DNA from: Serratia sp. Ag1
Lineage (GTDB): Bacteria; Pseudomonadota; Gammaproteobacteria; Enterobacterales; Enterobacteriaceae
NCBI RefSeq assembly: GCF_000743355.1
Contig: NZ_JQEI01000039.1
Span: 1 to 54,655, forward strand
Direction: 5' to 3'
Length of the DNA: 54,655 nucleotides
Below are positions 42,654 to 54,565 of this stretch, piece by piece. Both the position numbers and the translations under genes were made by a program. The notes under the pieces were generated by a model. The model worked only from the letters and a program-made list of their open reading frames with translations. It did not search any database and was not told the origin of the DNA. Position 1 is the stretch's first letter, and every line of letters begins with the position of its first letter.

Positions 42654-44915
42654 CTAATAAGCTTCGATGAAAATATTTATTGCGCCCTTTTGTTCCAGCA
42701 AGCGTTGGCAATCCGCCACCATCTGCGCGGAACCGCAAACATAAAAATCCGTGGTATCTGGGTCAAAAGGCAGATTGTCGAGCGCTTCGGGCACTCTTCC
42801 TTTAAACATTCCATCAGACACAACCTCTGCTCTGCTGAGGCAAAGCGTTTTCACTGGCGGCAACGGCGAAAAATGGCCGGTAATATCATCAGCCAATGTC
42901 GGGCAGCCAAAGAACAGTTCAGCCATTTCGAGATCCCCGGACTGGGCAAGCTGCTTAAACATCGGTAAAAAGGGCGCTAATCCCGTGCCTGTAGCAATGA
43001 ATACTTTGCGGTTTGCGTTGTTCACCACTGCATAATGGCCGAGTGGGAGTTCAATCTCGGTCTGCAACCCCACTTCGGCCTGCCTGACGAAAACAGATCC
43101 ATCCCCTCCGGTGCGAGTATCGATGACAAATTCAACCGTTTTCCCCTGCGTTCGCGCAATCGAATAGTCGCGCCACTCGTAATCGGCAACACGCAAACGG
43201 CCAAATTGCCCTGCAACAAAGGCAACAAGCGGTGAACCCAATTCAAAACGAAGATGCCAGATCGTGGCAGTAAGCGGGGTTTTGTTGATTAATACGGCAC
43301 GTTGCTTGTGCGCCGGTAATGAATAGGTCGGTAACGGTTGCAGTTCTTCTTTCAGCGCAGCCTGGATTAAATTATACCCTCTGGCCCCCATCGCTTGCGC
43401 CGCAGCCCCAACGCCCCCCATCAACGCGCCAACAATCCCCAGACATCCGGCATCCGTGCCTGAAATATAGAGCCCGGCAATCGGTGTAGTTGGCCCTAAA
43501 AAATAGGCGCGATAGCGTTCCGGGGTCGCAGGCAAGCCATAGAAACCACCACGAGGATGTGAGGTGTAATGTTGCATGGTTAAAGGCGTTGAGAGCTCAG
43601 AATAGCTAACCAACTGGGTTAAACCGGGCAATGATGCTTCTGCCAATCGTAATAACCCTGCAGCCACGCGCTTTTTCTGCGCCGCATAGTCACCGCCTCT
43701 CAGCCCTTTAGCGGTATTTTGCCAGGCAGAGAAGGCGTCGGGCTGCACAAAAGAGATGATTTCAGCCGTGTGGAATCGCTCGTCCCCCGACTTGGCAGCA
43801 GGAAAAGAGACATAGATGTGCGAAGGTTGGCCTTGCATCAGGTGCTCAGAGTGTGAACTCAGATCGTCAAAGTCCGTCTTGGTATTTATCCAATAGTTTT
43901 CCCCCTGCACGCCGAGGCTAGCAATCGGTGCCTTTAAGCGTAAATACAGTGTGACGGCAGATACGCCCTGCCCCTTTAACCGCCCCACCAGCTCTCGTAT
44001 CGCCGCCGTTTTGCTACCGACCTCCCCCTCCGTCGGCAATAAGTGCTGAAACGTATTCTCCAGACCAACATTGGAGATAATCGTAGAGGCCCGATAGATG
44101 ACCTCACGCGGTTCGCCGCCCCTTCTATCGATCACCTTTACCCCGACGGCGCGACCGTTTTCAAGCACGATCGCCACTACCTCCTGACTGACACGTATCG
44201 CACCGCCCTGGCTTTCTATGCGTGGTTCAAAAGTCCGCGCAATGCGGCCCGCCCCCCCTTGCGGATACCAGGCTCCGTTTAAATAGTGTTTGACGATCTG
44301 GGCATGAATGGCGAAAGCACTGTTGGCCGGGGGCAGACCATAATCCCCCCATTGGCTGACTAAAACGGCACGCAACAGCGGTGAACGAAAGTTTTTCTCC
44401 ATATATTGCTGGGTGGTCTGGAGCGATTTACGGCTGGTTAAGCGCTGCAAAAAACCCACAATAGGAGCCACTTTCTGCGGCACAAATGCACGGACAAACC
44501 CCATGGTTGACCAAAGAGAACTGAGGTTGATATCACGGAAATAGCGTTTGATCGCTCGGGCCTCGTCTGGAAAACAGGCAATGAGACGAGCTTTATATAA
44601 ATCAGGATCGGAAGGGACGTTGAACTGGAAATCGGGGTAGATAAAACGGTCAAAATCGTCAGGGAGCTTATTCCATTTCAACTCACCGCCAGAAAGCCAA
44701 TCAAATAGCTGCCGGGTTTTAGAATCAGGCCCAACATTGCCGATATAATGCAGGCCGACATCCCATGATGCGCCATCGCGGCGAAAAACATGGGTCAGCC
44801 CGCCCGGTTCCGAGTGTTTTTCCAATACCAGGACCTTTTTTTTACCCACCCCCGCCAATAATCCGGCGCTGGTAAGCCCGCCAATCCCTGAACCAATCAC
44901 GATAACATCCCACAT
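42654..44915 (-). CDS. CrtISO/phytoene-desaturase-like oxidoreductase fused to ferredoxin-reductase-like module
   Basis: The protein has 753 residues. Residues 1-520 are a carotenoid isomerase or retinol-saturase-like flavoprotein: VIVIGSGIGGLTSAGLLAG near the start, SEPGGLTHVFRRDGASWDVG, GAWYPQGGAGRIARTFEPRI, GLYISGTDAGCLGIVGALMG. Residues about 525-753 are a ferredoxin-NADP reductase-like unit with the FAD motif RDYS (about 582-585), ATGTGLAPFLPMF (about 641) for NAD(P)H, and FYVCGSAQMV (about 724). No iron-sulfur cysteine motif is seen. One polypeptide could thus feed electrons from NAD(P)H to its own FAD-dependent half. No carotenoid genes are adjacent. A ribosome site GGAGAGG lies upstream of the ATG. 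Confidence 0.82.
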   Translation of the reverse strand: MWDVIVIGSGIGGLTSAGLLAGVGKKKVLVLEKHSEPGGLTHVFRRDGASWDVGLHYIGNVGPDSKTRQLFDWLSGGELKWNKLPDDFDRFIYPDFQFNVPSDPDLYKARLIACFPDEARAIKRYFRDINLSSLWSTMGFVRAFVPQKVAPIVGFLQRLTSRKSLQTTQQYMEKNFRSPLLRAVLVSQWGDYGLPPANSAFAIHAQIVKHYLNGAWYPQGGAGRIARTFEPRIESQGGAIRVSQEVVAIVLENGRAVGVKVIDRRGGEPREVIYRASTIISNVGLENTFQHLLPTEGEVGSKTAAIRELVGRLKGQGVSAVTLYLRLKAPIASLGVQGENYWINTKTDFDDLSSHSEHLMQGQPSHIYVSFPAAKSGDERFHTAEIISFVQPDAFSAWQNTAKGLRGGDYAAQKKRVAAGLLRLAEASLPGLTQLVSYSELSTPLTMQHYTSHPRGGFYGLPATPERYRAYFLGPTTPIAGLYISGTDAGCLGIVGALMGGVGAAAQAMGARGYNLIQAALKEELQPLPTYSLPAHKQRAVLINKTPLTATIWHLRFELGSPLVAFVAGQFGRLRVADYEWRDYSIARTQGKTVEFVIDTRTGGDGSVFVRQAEVGLQTEIELPLGHYAVVNNANRKVFIATGTGLAPFLPMFKQLAQSGDLEMAELFFGCPTLADDITGHFSPLPPVKTLCLSRAEVVSDGMFKGRVPEALDNLPFDPDTTDFYVCGSAQMVADCQRLLEQKGAINIFIEAY

Positions 44916-45026
44916 AGTCAGAACCTCTCCATGACGCTGAATGACGTAAGCCTATACCAAAGTAGGTAATAAAGAACGATTGTGATAAAACTGCGGGCCG
45001 ATAGGTTCAAATCACGGAAGATAGCC

Positions 45027-45566
45027 ATGCCAACGATCGTGACTCATGCAGCAGTGCCACTGTGCCTTGGATTAGGGCTCGGGCAGAACATCATCCCACC
45101 GCGCCTGTTATTCGTTGGCGTTATCTTGGCCATGTTGCCCGATGCCGACGTACTGGCATTCAAATTTGGTGTTGCTTATGGCAATGCATTCGGTCATCGC
45201 GGCTTTACGCATTCACTGTTTTTTGCCGTGCTCATCCCCACGCTGGCGTTGCTGCTGTGCCGGTGGTTTAAAGCTCCGCCGCTGAAAAGCTGGGCCTTTC
45301 TGTTTGTCTCACTGCTTTCACACAGCCTGCTGGATTCGATCACCACGGGAGGTAAAGGCGTAGGCTGGTTGTGGCCATGGAGTGATCAACGCTTCTTCGC
45401 GCCCTGGCAGGTCATTCGGGTGGCACCATTCAACCTGGAAAAATACCTGACGCCATCAGGCCATGCGGTGATGTTCTCTGAATTACAGTGGGTCTGGCTG
45501 CCGGGGATGATGATGATGAGCCTGCTGATAGTCTGGCGCAAAGTGATTGCAGGGCGCAGAGCGTGA
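45027..45566 (+). CDS. ybcI: Membrane-bound metal-dependent hydrolase YbcI/YdjM type
   Basis: The protein has 179 residues from the ATG at 45027 (GGAAG upstream); an upstream in-frame ATG adds an unlikely basic leader. It matches E. coli YbcI nearly throughout: MPTIVTHAAVPLCLGLGLGQ, MLPDADVLAFKFGVAYGNA, FGHRGFTHSLFFAVL, HSLLDSITTGGKGVGWLWPW. His and Asp residues in these segments would bind metal within the membrane (DUF457). Its cellular role is not known. Confidence 0.88.
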   Translation: MPTIVTHAAVPLCLGLGLGQNIIPPRLLFVGVILAMLPDADVLAFKFGVAYGNAFGHRGFTHSLFFAVLIPTLALLLCRWFKAPPLKSWAFLFVSLLSHSLLDSITTGGKGVGWLWPWSDQRFFAPWQVIRVAPFNLEKYLTPSGHAVMFSELQWVWLPGMMMMSLLIVWRKVIAGRRA

Positions 45567-45569
45567 GGG

Positions 45570-45604
45570 TACCGGTAAATCCGCCGTGGCTGGATTTACC
45601 GGTA
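45570..45604. terminator. Bidirectional terminator between ybcI and gltP
   Basis: The perfect 13-bp stem TACCGGTAAATCC / GGATTTACCGGTA is followed by TTTTT on the plus strand, between two convergent stops. Confidence 0.85.
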
Positions 45605-45615
45605 TTTTTGAGAAC

Positions 45616-46932
45616 TTAAGACTGACTTGCCGGTTTCACTTTGCCAGCCAGGAACTCGCGCTCATAGGCCTGTGATTTCTCGACATCGAACTGGTTCTCC
45701 CACTTGGCGATCACCAGCACCGCCAAGGCGTTGCCCACGACGTTCAATGCAGTACGCGCCATATCGAGAATCCGATCCACACCGGCGATAAACGCCAAGC
45801 CTTCCAACGGAATGCCCACACTGCCCAACGTCGCCAGCAGGACCACAAAAGAAACCCCTGGCACACCAGCAATACCTTTTGAGGTCACCATCAACGTCAG
45901 CACCAAGATGATCTCCTGCCCCAGCGACAGCTCAATGCCGTACAACTGTGCAATAAAAATGGCAGCGATACTTTGATACAGCGTAGAACCATCCAGATTG
46001 AAAGAGTAACCGGTGGGTACGACGAAGCTGGTGATCGACTTCGGTGCGCCGTAAGCCTCCATTTTCTCAATAATGCGTGGCAACACGGTCTCTGAACTGG
46101 CGGTCGAGTATGCCAGGATCAGTTCCTCTTTCAGGATGCGGATCAAGGTCCAGATACGCAGGTTACACATCCGCGCTACCACGCCTAACACCACCAGCGC
46201 AAAGAAGGCGATCGCGAAATAAACCAACACCACCAGCTTGGCCAACGGCAGCAGCGAAGCAAAACCAAAATTCGCCACCGTAACCGAAATCAAACCAAAC
46301 ACCCCAATCGGGGCATAACGCATGATCATATGCGTCACTTTGAACATGCTTTCAGACACCGCCTTAAACACCTTCAGCAGCGGTTCTTTGGTTTCCTGCG
46401 GCAGGGAGGAGAGCCCTAAACCAAAAATCACCGAGAAGAAGATGATCGGGAGCATTTCCCCTTTCGCAATCGATGCAAACACGTTTGACGGGATCAGCGA
46501 CAGCATAGTGGCGACCAGGCTGTGTGAGCCGCTCTGCACCTGCTCAGTGGTTTTCTCATATTTGGAGATATCAACCGCTGTCAGCACCGACATGTCGATG
46601 CCATGTCCGGGTTGAAAAACATTAGCCAATGTCACCCCAAGCACAATGGCAATAGTGGTAATCACTTCAAAATAGATAATGGTTTTCAATCCAATACGGC
46701 CTAACTTCTTGGTGTCTCCGACACCGGCAATCCCTACTATCAGCGTAGAAATAACAATAGGAACCACTATCATCTTAATCAGTCGAATAAAGATATCACC
46801 AGCGGGGCTCAATATATTATTGACCAACCACTCTCGCGATTCCGTCTGATTATGTAATACCGCACCCAGTATAATCCCCAATATCAGCGCGATCAGTATC
46901 TGCCACGCCAGACTAATTTTTACACTTTTCAT
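45616..46932 (-). CDS. gltP: Glutamate/aspartate:proton symporter GltP
   Basis: The protein has 438 residues from the ATG at 46932 (GAGGG site); a TTG two codons earlier is unlikely. This DAACS-family carrier matches E. coli GltP: SPAGDIFIRLIKMIVVPIV, AYSTASSETVLPRIIEKMEA (serine-rich motif), PTGYSFNLDGSTLYQSIAAI (the NMDGT-like site, here NLDGS) and GIAGVPGVSFVVLLATLG. It imports glutamate and aspartate with protons. Confidence 0.94.
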   Translation of the reverse strand: MKSVKISLAWQILIALILGIILGAVLHNQTESREWLVNNILSPAGDIFIRLIKMIVVPIVISTLIVGIAGVGDTKKLGRIGLKTIIYFEVITTIAIVLGVTLANVFQPGHGIDMSVLTAVDISKYEKTTEQVQSGSHSLVATMLSLIPSNVFASIAKGEMLPIIFFSVIFGLGLSSLPQETKEPLLKVFKAVSESMFKVTHMIMRYAPIGVFGLISVTVANFGFASLLPLAKLVVLVYFAIAFFALVVLGVVARMCNLRIWTLIRILKEELILAYSTASSETVLPRIIEKMEAYGAPKSITSFVVPTGYSFNLDGSTLYQSIAAIFIAQLYGIELSLGQEIILVLTLMVTSKGIAGVPGVSFVVLLATLGSVGIPLEGLAFIAGVDRILDMARTALNVVGNALAVLVIAKWENQFDVEKSQAYEREFLAGKVKPASQS

Positions 46933-47790
46933 ACCCAAAAATCCCTCACAGACGCCTCTCCAAAGTCTTTAACAAACCCTAGCTTCAGATGGAATACTTA
47001 GTCACTTGATGTGGGCTTATGCTGATTGAAACCCTACGCTTGCTTGCCCTTTATGCAGCGCAATATGAATCTGTACCATTTGGACCCCCTGTTCTGCAAG
47101 CCTTGTTTTATCTGGGCAGAACACTTTCTCGAATAGGAAATAAGCAAGCAAAAAATGAACAGCAACATAATTGCTTGTTCTTAAAAACATAATATTAGCG
47201 CTCTCTGATCACCCGCGCACAGAATAGAACAATATTTATACAAAATAGAAATGCGTTATTTCGCATCCGGTTTGCATAATTAGTCTTATCCTATCGTTTC
47301 ATTTTTGTTAAATAAAAGATAACAAAAAGAAACGGCAGGCTCCCAATCAAAAGCCATAAGACGCACGAAATTCATACAAAACAAAAAATGCTGACAATGA
47401 TTTTAGTGGTCAGTAATGACCTCTTCATTGAGTCAGAAATAAGGTAATTCCTATCATTAATAATGAAGAGAATATTTATTAACCGAATTTAAAATGGTTT
47501 AAATATATACATACTCCATACTTGTAATACCCATTCCCTCTTCAAGAGAGCTAGACGCCAGCTTTTTTATTAACTCTTTTTGGTTATTTAAAAAGTTTTT
47601 TAAGGAAAATGCCCCGGCTGAGGCTTTTTCATCGTCAAACAAGCAGATCCACAACGCAATTACTGTAGTAACTATTACAAATCAATATCTTCGTTGCGTG
47701 ATCTGCCGCGCAAAAAAAGAACAAAGAATGAGAGCAAACTATACTTAACCATAAGTTGACATATTATTAACAATTCTAAGGAGAAAAACC
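46933..47790. other. Gene-free divergent promoter region of gltP and acs
   Basis: This 858-bp region is AT-rich in the middle and without a supported gene. It must carry the promoters of gltP and acs. In E. coli acs is activated by CRP with several sites. Here only a weak CRP-like site (CGTGATCTGCCGCGCA at about 47698-47713) is seen, so I leave regulation open. The length is large for such a gap. Confidence 0.45.
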
Positions 47791-49749
<1,959 letters not shown>

Positions 49750-49763
49750 TTTTCGCCGCCTTG

Positions 49764-49793
49764 GCCGTTCCTCTGTCACCACAGGGGAACGGC
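49764..49793 (+). terminator. Hairpin after acs (terminator or mRNA processing site)
   Basis: GCCGTTCCTCTGT (49764-49776) and ACAGGGGAACGGC (49781-49793) pair at 12 of 13 positions and are followed by TTGTATA. It sits between acs and yjcH, genes usually co-transcribed, so it may attenuate rather than end transcription. Confidence 0.55.
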
Positions 49794-49796
49794 TTG

Positions 49797-49971
49797 TATA
49801 CCCGATAGAGGTCAAGACGCTGCAATGGCGCCCTTGAACAATAAAAGGTATGTACTCTCAATAATTCGAGTTGCATGCAGGCAACAAGCCCGAAAATCGC
49901 CAGGCGTATAGCCGTGCGAATGGCGAGTGGACGCAGCCTATGCCCATATGACTTGAAGTGCGGCGAGTATA
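49797..49971. repeat. Composite palindromic repeat between acs and yjcH
   Basis: This 175-bp stretch is built of repeat-family arms: TATACCCGATAGAGGTCAAG at the left, ATAATTCGAGTTGCATGCAG in the middle, and ATGACTTGAAGTGCGGCGAG then TATA at the right, the outer ends being inverted. A nested dyad, CGCCAGGCGTATAGCC..., lies inside. It belongs to the same dispersed family as 21137-21244, apparently expanded. Confidence 0.7.
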
Positions 49972-49997
49972 GATCAACACCTACTGGAGAGACTTAG

Positions 49998-50309
49998 ATG
50001 AATGAAAACATTTATCAAGAGATTGAAGATAACCCGCGCTTCAAGGAACTGGTACAGAAACGTAGCCGTTTTGCTTGGCTACTTTCGCTGATCACCCTCG
50101 CATTGTACGTTAGTTTTATTCTTCTTATCGCCTTCGAACCACAGTGGCTAGGCACCCCGATCGCCGCCGGATCGACGATTACCCGCGGGATCCCGATCGG
50201 TGTCGGGCTGATCATCATCTCTTTTGTTCTGACCGGAATTTATGTTTACCGTGCTAACGGTGAATTTGATCGTCTTAACGCCGAAATCCTGCGTGAGGTA
50301 CAGCAATGA
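49998..50309 (+). CDS. yjcH: DUF485 membrane protein YjcH
   Basis: The protein has 103 residues with two membrane helices ([40 protein letters not shown]) and a closing [15 protein letters not shown], the DUF485 pattern. The stop overlaps the actP start (ATGA), so expression is coupled. It is the usual partner of the acetate permease; its mechanistic role is unsettled. Confidence 0.93.
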   Translation: MNENIYQEIEDNPRFKELVQKRSRFAWLLSLITLALYVSFILLIAFEPQWLGTPIAAGSTITRGIPIGVGLIIISFVLTGIYVYRANGEFDRLNAEILREVQQ

Positions 50310-51958
50310 AGCGCCTGACATCAGCTATCACTCTACTGGCCTTGCCAGGCTTAAGCCATGCCGATGCTATCGGCGGGGCAGTACAGCGCCAACCACTGAA
50401 CATTCAGGCCATTATCATGTTCATACTGTTTGTGGGTGCCACACTGTACATCACCTACTGGGCCTCTAAACGCACCCGCTCCCGTGGGGATTACTATACG
50501 GCAGGTGGGCGCATTACCGGTTTTCAAAACGGGTTGGCAATCGCCGGTGACTTTATGTCTGCCGCCTCATTCCTCGGTATTTCGGCCCTGGTGTATACTT
50601 CCGGCTATGACGGCCTGATTTATTCTATCGGTTTCCTGATTGGTTGGCCGATCATTCTGTTCCTGATCGCTGAGCGGTTGCGGAACCTTGGGCGCTATAC
50701 TTTCGCCGATGTCGCTTCTTATCGCCTGCAACAGAAACCCATCCGCACCCTTTCCGCCTGTGGTTCACTGGTGGTGGTGGCGCTGTATCTGATCGCTCAG
50801 ATGGTTGGGGCGGGCAAATTGATCCAACTGCTGTTTGGCCTCAATTACCATGTGGCGGTCATACTGGTTGGCATATTGATGGTGTTATACGTTCTGTTTG
50901 GCGGCATGCTGGCCACCACTTGGGTGCAAATCATCAAGGCCGTCCTGTTGCTGGCTGGTGCTAGCTTTATGGCCCTGATGGTCATGAAGTCAGTCAATTT
51001 TGATTTCAATACGCTGTTTGCCGAAGCAGTGAAAGTGCATCCGAAAGGGATTGCCATCATGAGCCCTGGCGGGCTGGTTTCTGATCCGATCTCAGCCCTC
51101 TCGCTAGGCTTGGCATTGATGTTCGGAACCGCAGGTCTGCCGCATATCCTGATGCGTTTCTTTACGGTTAACGATGCTAAAGAAGCACGTAAGAGTGTGC
51201 TGTATGCCACTGGCTTTATCGGTTATTTCTATATTCTGACCTTTATTATCGGCTTCGGCGCGATCCTGCTGGTGGGCTCTAACCCAGCGTTTAAAGATGC
51301 CACGGGGGCCCTGCTAGGCGGCAACAATATGGCTGCAGTGCATCTGGCTAATGCCGTTGGTGGTAACTTCTTCCTCGGCTTTATCTCTGCCGTGGCGTTC
51401 GCTACCATTCTGGCGGTGGTCGCCGGGCTGACACTGGCTGGTGCTTCTGCGGTTTCTCACGATCTGTACTCCTGTGTCATCAAAAGCGGTAAAGCGACTG
51501 AACGTAATGAGCTTAAAGTCTCTAAGATCACCGTTCTGGTGTTAGGGATCGTCGCGATCACTTTGGGGATTCTGTTTGAAAAGCAGAATATCGCTTTCAT
51601 GGTTGGCTTGGCGTTTTCCATCGCAGCCAGCTGTAACTTCCCGATTATCATTCTTTCCATGTATTGGTCACGTCTGACAACCCGTGGGGCAATGATCGGG
51701 GGGTGGCTCGGCCTGTTGACCGCTGTGATCCTGATGATCCTGGGCCCAACCATTTGGGTACAAATTCTTGGGCATGCCAAACCTATCTACCCGTATGAAT
51801 ATCCGGCCTTGTTCTCAATGTTGGCTGCGTTTGTCGGAACCTGGTTCTTCTCAGTCACCGATAACTCACTCTCCGGGCAACAAGAACGCGAACGCTTCCG
51901 TTTCCAGTTTGTGCGTTCGCAAACCGGGCTAGGTATCTCTCAGAGTGCCAAACACTGA
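50306..51958 (+). CDS. actP: Cation/acetate symporter ActP
   Basis: This 550-residue sodium:solute symporter has a cleavable-looking N-terminus ([12 protein letters not shown]) and about 13 membrane segments. Family marks are [60 protein letters not shown] and [20 protein letters not shown]. It imports acetate and some short-chain acids for Acs. It is followed by a strong terminator. Confidence 0.96.
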   Translation: MKRLTSAITLLALPGLSHADAIGGAVQRQPLNIQAIIMFILFVGATLYITYWASKRTRSRGDYYTAGGRITGFQNGLAIAGDFMSAASFLGISALVYTSGYDGLIYSIGFLIGWPIILFLIAERLRNLGRYTFADVASYRLQQKPIRTLSACGSLVVVALYLIAQMVGAGKLIQLLFGLNYHVAVILVGILMVLYVLFGGMLATTWVQIIKAVLLLAGASFMALMVMKSVNFDFNTLFAEAVKVHPKGIAIMSPGGLVSDPISALSLGLALMFGTAGLPHILMRFFTVNDAKEARKSVLYATGFIGYFYILTFIIGFGAILLVGSNPAFKDATGALLGGNNMAAVHLANAVGGNFFLGFISAVAFATILAVVAGLTLAGASAVSHDLYSCVIKSGKATERNELKVSKITVLVLGIVAITLGILFEKQNIAFMVGLAFSIAASCNFPIIILSMYWSRLTTRGAMIGGWLGLLTAVILMILGPTIWVQILGHAKPIYPYEYPALFSMLAAFVGTWFFSVTDNSLSGQQERERFRFQFVRSQTGLGISQSAKH

Positions 51959-51973
51959 TATCAATCACCCGCC

Positions 51974-51996
51974 AAAGGCTCCTCAGGGAGCCTTTT
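51974..51996 (+). terminator. Rho-independent terminator of acs-yjcH-actP
   Basis: The 9-bp perfect stem AAAGGCTCC / GGAGCCTTT with a 4-base loop lies 16 bp after the actP stop, followed by TTCCC. Confidence 0.82.
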
Positions 51997-52342
51997 CCCT
52001 ACAAAAATCCTCTGTCGCTTGTTAAATAGAAGGCGATATATTTTTATCTTTAAAATTATTCTCGAATAATGTTTCGGGGTTAATTCATAAAATCTCTATT
52101 TCTGCCAAAAAAATCCTACAGCTATCCCAAAACATGACCCAATACTGAAGAATAATTACTCAAAGGTTGAACTCTATCTCATATATCTATGAGTATTTAT
52201 TTTATAGTCCGAAAAAATAGTTTTTTATTACACGTATTTCTGGGGCAACATCTAAGCTATTTCTTTGTTTTTTTGGGAAAAAATTTGAAGTAGGCTAACG
52301 ACTTACCTTTGGGAGTTTTGTCACTAAAATGGAGATAGATCA
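51997..52342. other. AT-rich upstream region of the GH3 gene
   Basis: This 346-bp stretch with many A/T runs contains no gene or repeat that I can support. It should contain the promoter of the GH3 lipoprotein gene. A GGAG ribosome site lies at about 52330. Confidence 0.45.
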
Positions 52343-54382
52343 ATGCAAATAGGAAAGATCGGTACTGCAATGTCTTTGGCAAGTTTCATCGCTCTAGCGC
52401 TGAGTGGATGTTCTGATAACGATACGATAAATACTGATGGCCCCAAACAGGCAAATTTAGGTCATCGAGAGGTTAACTTGTTAGAGGTCGACGGACTGAA
52501 GTTCAAAGATCTCAATAAAAATAATAAGCTCGATCCCTATGAAGATTGGCGCTTGGATGCCAAAACGCGAGCCAATAATCTGGCCTCTCTGATGACTACC
52601 GAAGAAAAAGCCGGATTAATGATGCACGGGACATTGCCACTTTCTTCAGGGCGTGTCGATGTTGAGGCCGCTAAAAAAGATATCGTCGATAAAGCCGTCA
52701 ATACCTTCATCACGCGTATGGCTGGCAATCCCAACCACATTTCCCATGATAACAACCAAATACAGCAAGTCGCAGAGGGAACTCGCCTCGGTATTCCGAT
52801 TATCATCAGCACCGACCCACGAAACCATTTTACCAACGATCCCAACGCGACCAGTATTGTCGCGGGCAGTTTTTCCCAATGGCCTGAGACATTGGGATTC
52901 GCCGCGATCGATGATGTAGAACTGATGAAAAAATTCGGCGATATTGCCCGGAAGGAGTACCGTGCCGTAGGGATCCAAATGGCATTGTCACCGCAGGCTG
53001 ACCTGGCTACCGAACCACGCTGGGGACGGATCAACGGAACATTCGGTGAAGATAACCAGATCTCGAAGAGAATGACGCAGGCTTATATTGAAGGTTTCCA
53101 GAATGGCAGCACCGGCCTGAACAAAGATAGCGTCATCACCGTAGTGAAACACTTTTCCGGCGGTGGGCCACAGTTGAACGGCCTGGATCCTCATAACTCT
53201 TATGGTAAAGAACAGGTCTATCCAGGAAATGACTTTGAGTATCACCTAGTGCCATTTGAAGGAGCATTTGCCGCTAAAGTAGCCTCGGTTATGCCCTATT
53301 ACGGCCAACCGGTAGACCTCTGGTATAAAGATGCGCTGATTGAATCTGTGGGGTTCGGTTTTAACAAACAGATTCTGACAGAAATCCTTCGTGGCCGTTA
53401 TGCTTTCGATGGTGTGATACTGAGTGACTGGGGGATCCTGTCAGACTGTGAAGGCACCTGTATTACCGGTATGAGTGATGCCGACGTTGCCGCAGGAATT
53501 TCGCCTTTCGCTATTGTCCCCATTGGTATGCCTTGGGGCGTTGAAACCTTGACACGCCAAGAGCGAGTCGTTAAAGCCGTGGATGCAGGTATCGATCAGT
53601 TTGGCGGAACCAGCGATCCCAGTGATCTGATCACAGCAGTAGAGGAACAGCAAATCACTACGACGCGTCTTGATGCATCCGTCGTCAGAATACTGCAACA
53701 AAAATTCGTCCTGGGATTGTTCGAAAACCCCTATGTTGATGAAACTGCCGCCGCAACGCTGGTCGGTAACAATGATTTTCAACAGCAGGCCACAGACGCT
53801 CAGCGCCGTTCGCATGTCTTGTTGAAGAACGACAATAACCTGTTACCAATGTCACTCACAGGCAAGAAAGTCTTTTTGTATAACGTAAATGCCGAAGTGG
53901 CTGCCAGCTATGGGCTCACCGTTGTCAGCACGCCTGAAGCTGCTGACATTGCAGTAATTCGCGTGAATACGCCTTACCAGACCGATCCGCACTACCCGTT
54001 TGGCGCTGTGCATTTCGGGCAACTGGGGTTTGAAGACCAAGAGAGCGTGGTATTAGATGAAAAACCAGGTATCTACAGCGGCAGTGATGATTACCAGATC
54101 ATCAAACAGGTGAAGCTGCAGGGGATACCAACTATCATCTCAATTTATCTGGATCGTCCGGCAATACTCACAAATATCGTCGATAAAACGGATGCTTTAT
54201 TGGCAAACTTTGGCAGTTCTGATGCCACACTCTTCGATATCATCAGTGGTAAAGCAAAACCTGAAGGCAAATTGCCGTTTGAACTGCCTTCAAGCTGGAA
54301 TGCTGTTTTGCAGCAAAAAGAAGATGTGCCACACGACTCGGCAAATCCACTCTACCCAATTCATGCAGGGATGAGTTTGTAA
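52343..54382 (+). CDS. Glycoside hydrolase family 3 lipoprotein (beta-glucosidase-like)
   Basis: The protein has 679 residues with a lipoprotein signal (lipobox ALSGC, Cys23). The GH3 domain starts with LKFKDLNKNNKLDPYEDWRL and MTTEEKAGLMMHGT, continues with SPQADLATEPRWGRINGTFG and VVKHFSGGGPQ (substrate Lys-His), and carries the nucleophile Asp in FDGVILSDWG. A C-terminal alpha/beta sandwich follows (LLKNDNNLLPMSLTGKKVFL). The sequence resembles secreted GH3 beta-glucosidases more than NagZ. Lipid anchoring would put it on the outer or inner membrane. Its stop lies about 30 bp from the rrn terminator, with which it converges. Confidence 0.87.
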   Translation: MQIGKIGTAMSLASFIALALSGCSDNDTINTDGPKQANLGHREVNLLEVDGLKFKDLNKNNKLDPYEDWRLDAKTRANNLASLMTTEEKAGLMMHGTLPLSSGRVDVEAAKKDIVDKAVNTFITRMAGNPNHISHDNNQIQQVAEGTRLGIPIIISTDPRNHFTNDPNATSIVAGSFSQWPETLGFAAIDDVELMKKFGDIARKEYRAVGIQMALSPQADLATEPRWGRINGTFGEDNQISKRMTQAYIEGFQNGSTGLNKDSVITVVKHFSGGGPQLNGLDPHNSYGKEQVYPGNDFEYHLVPFEGAFAAKVASVMPYYGQPVDLWYKDALIESVGFGFNKQILTEILRGRYAFDGVILSDWGILSDCEGTCITGMSDADVAAGISPFAIVPIGMPWGVETLTRQERVVKAVDAGIDQFGGTSDPSDLITAVEEQQITTTRLDASVVRILQQKFVLGLFENPYVDETAAATLVGNNDFQQQATDAQRRSHVLLKNDNNLLPMSLTGKKVFLYNVNAEVAASYGLTVVSTPEAADIAVIRVNTPYQTDPHYPFGAVHFGQLGFEDQESVVLDEKPGIYSGSDDYQIIKQVKLQGIPTIISIYLDRPAILTNIVDKTDALLANFGSSDATLFDIISGKAKPEGKLPFELPSSWNAVLQQKEDVPHDSANPLYPIHAGMSL

Positions 54383-54410
54383 TTGCCTGAGTGAATACCA
54401 GAAACGCAAA

Positions 54411-54434
54411 AAGGCCATCCTTGCGGATGGCCTT
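54411..54434 (-). terminator. rrn operon terminator (also faces the GH3 gene)
   Basis: AAGGCCATCC / GGATGGCCTT around a TTGC loop matches the T2-like terminator that follows 5S rRNA in enterobacterial rrn operons; TTTTTGCG follows on the minus strand. It can also stop transcripts from the convergent GH3 gene. Confidence 0.88.
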
Positions 54435-54445
54435 CTGCTTATTTT

Positions 54446-54565
54446 ATGCCTGGCAGTGTCCTACTCTCGCATGGGGAGACCCCACACTACCATCGGCGCT
54501 ACGGCGTTTCACTTCTGAGTTCGGCATGGGGTCAGGTGGGACCACCGCGCTATTGCCGCCAGGCA
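54446..54565 (-). rRNA. rrf: 5S ribosomal RNA
   Basis: This 120-nt copy matches enterobacterial 5S rRNA nearly base for base. The minus strand starts TGCCTGGCGGCAATAGCGCG, includes CATGCCGAACTCAGAAGTGA, and ends with ACTGCCAGGCA. It marks the 3' end of an rrn operon extending beyond the window to the right. Confidence 0.98.

Noticed and set aside
47698-47713. CRP site upstream of acs
   Set aside because: Only 4/5 and 3/5 matches in the half-sites; too weak to claim.
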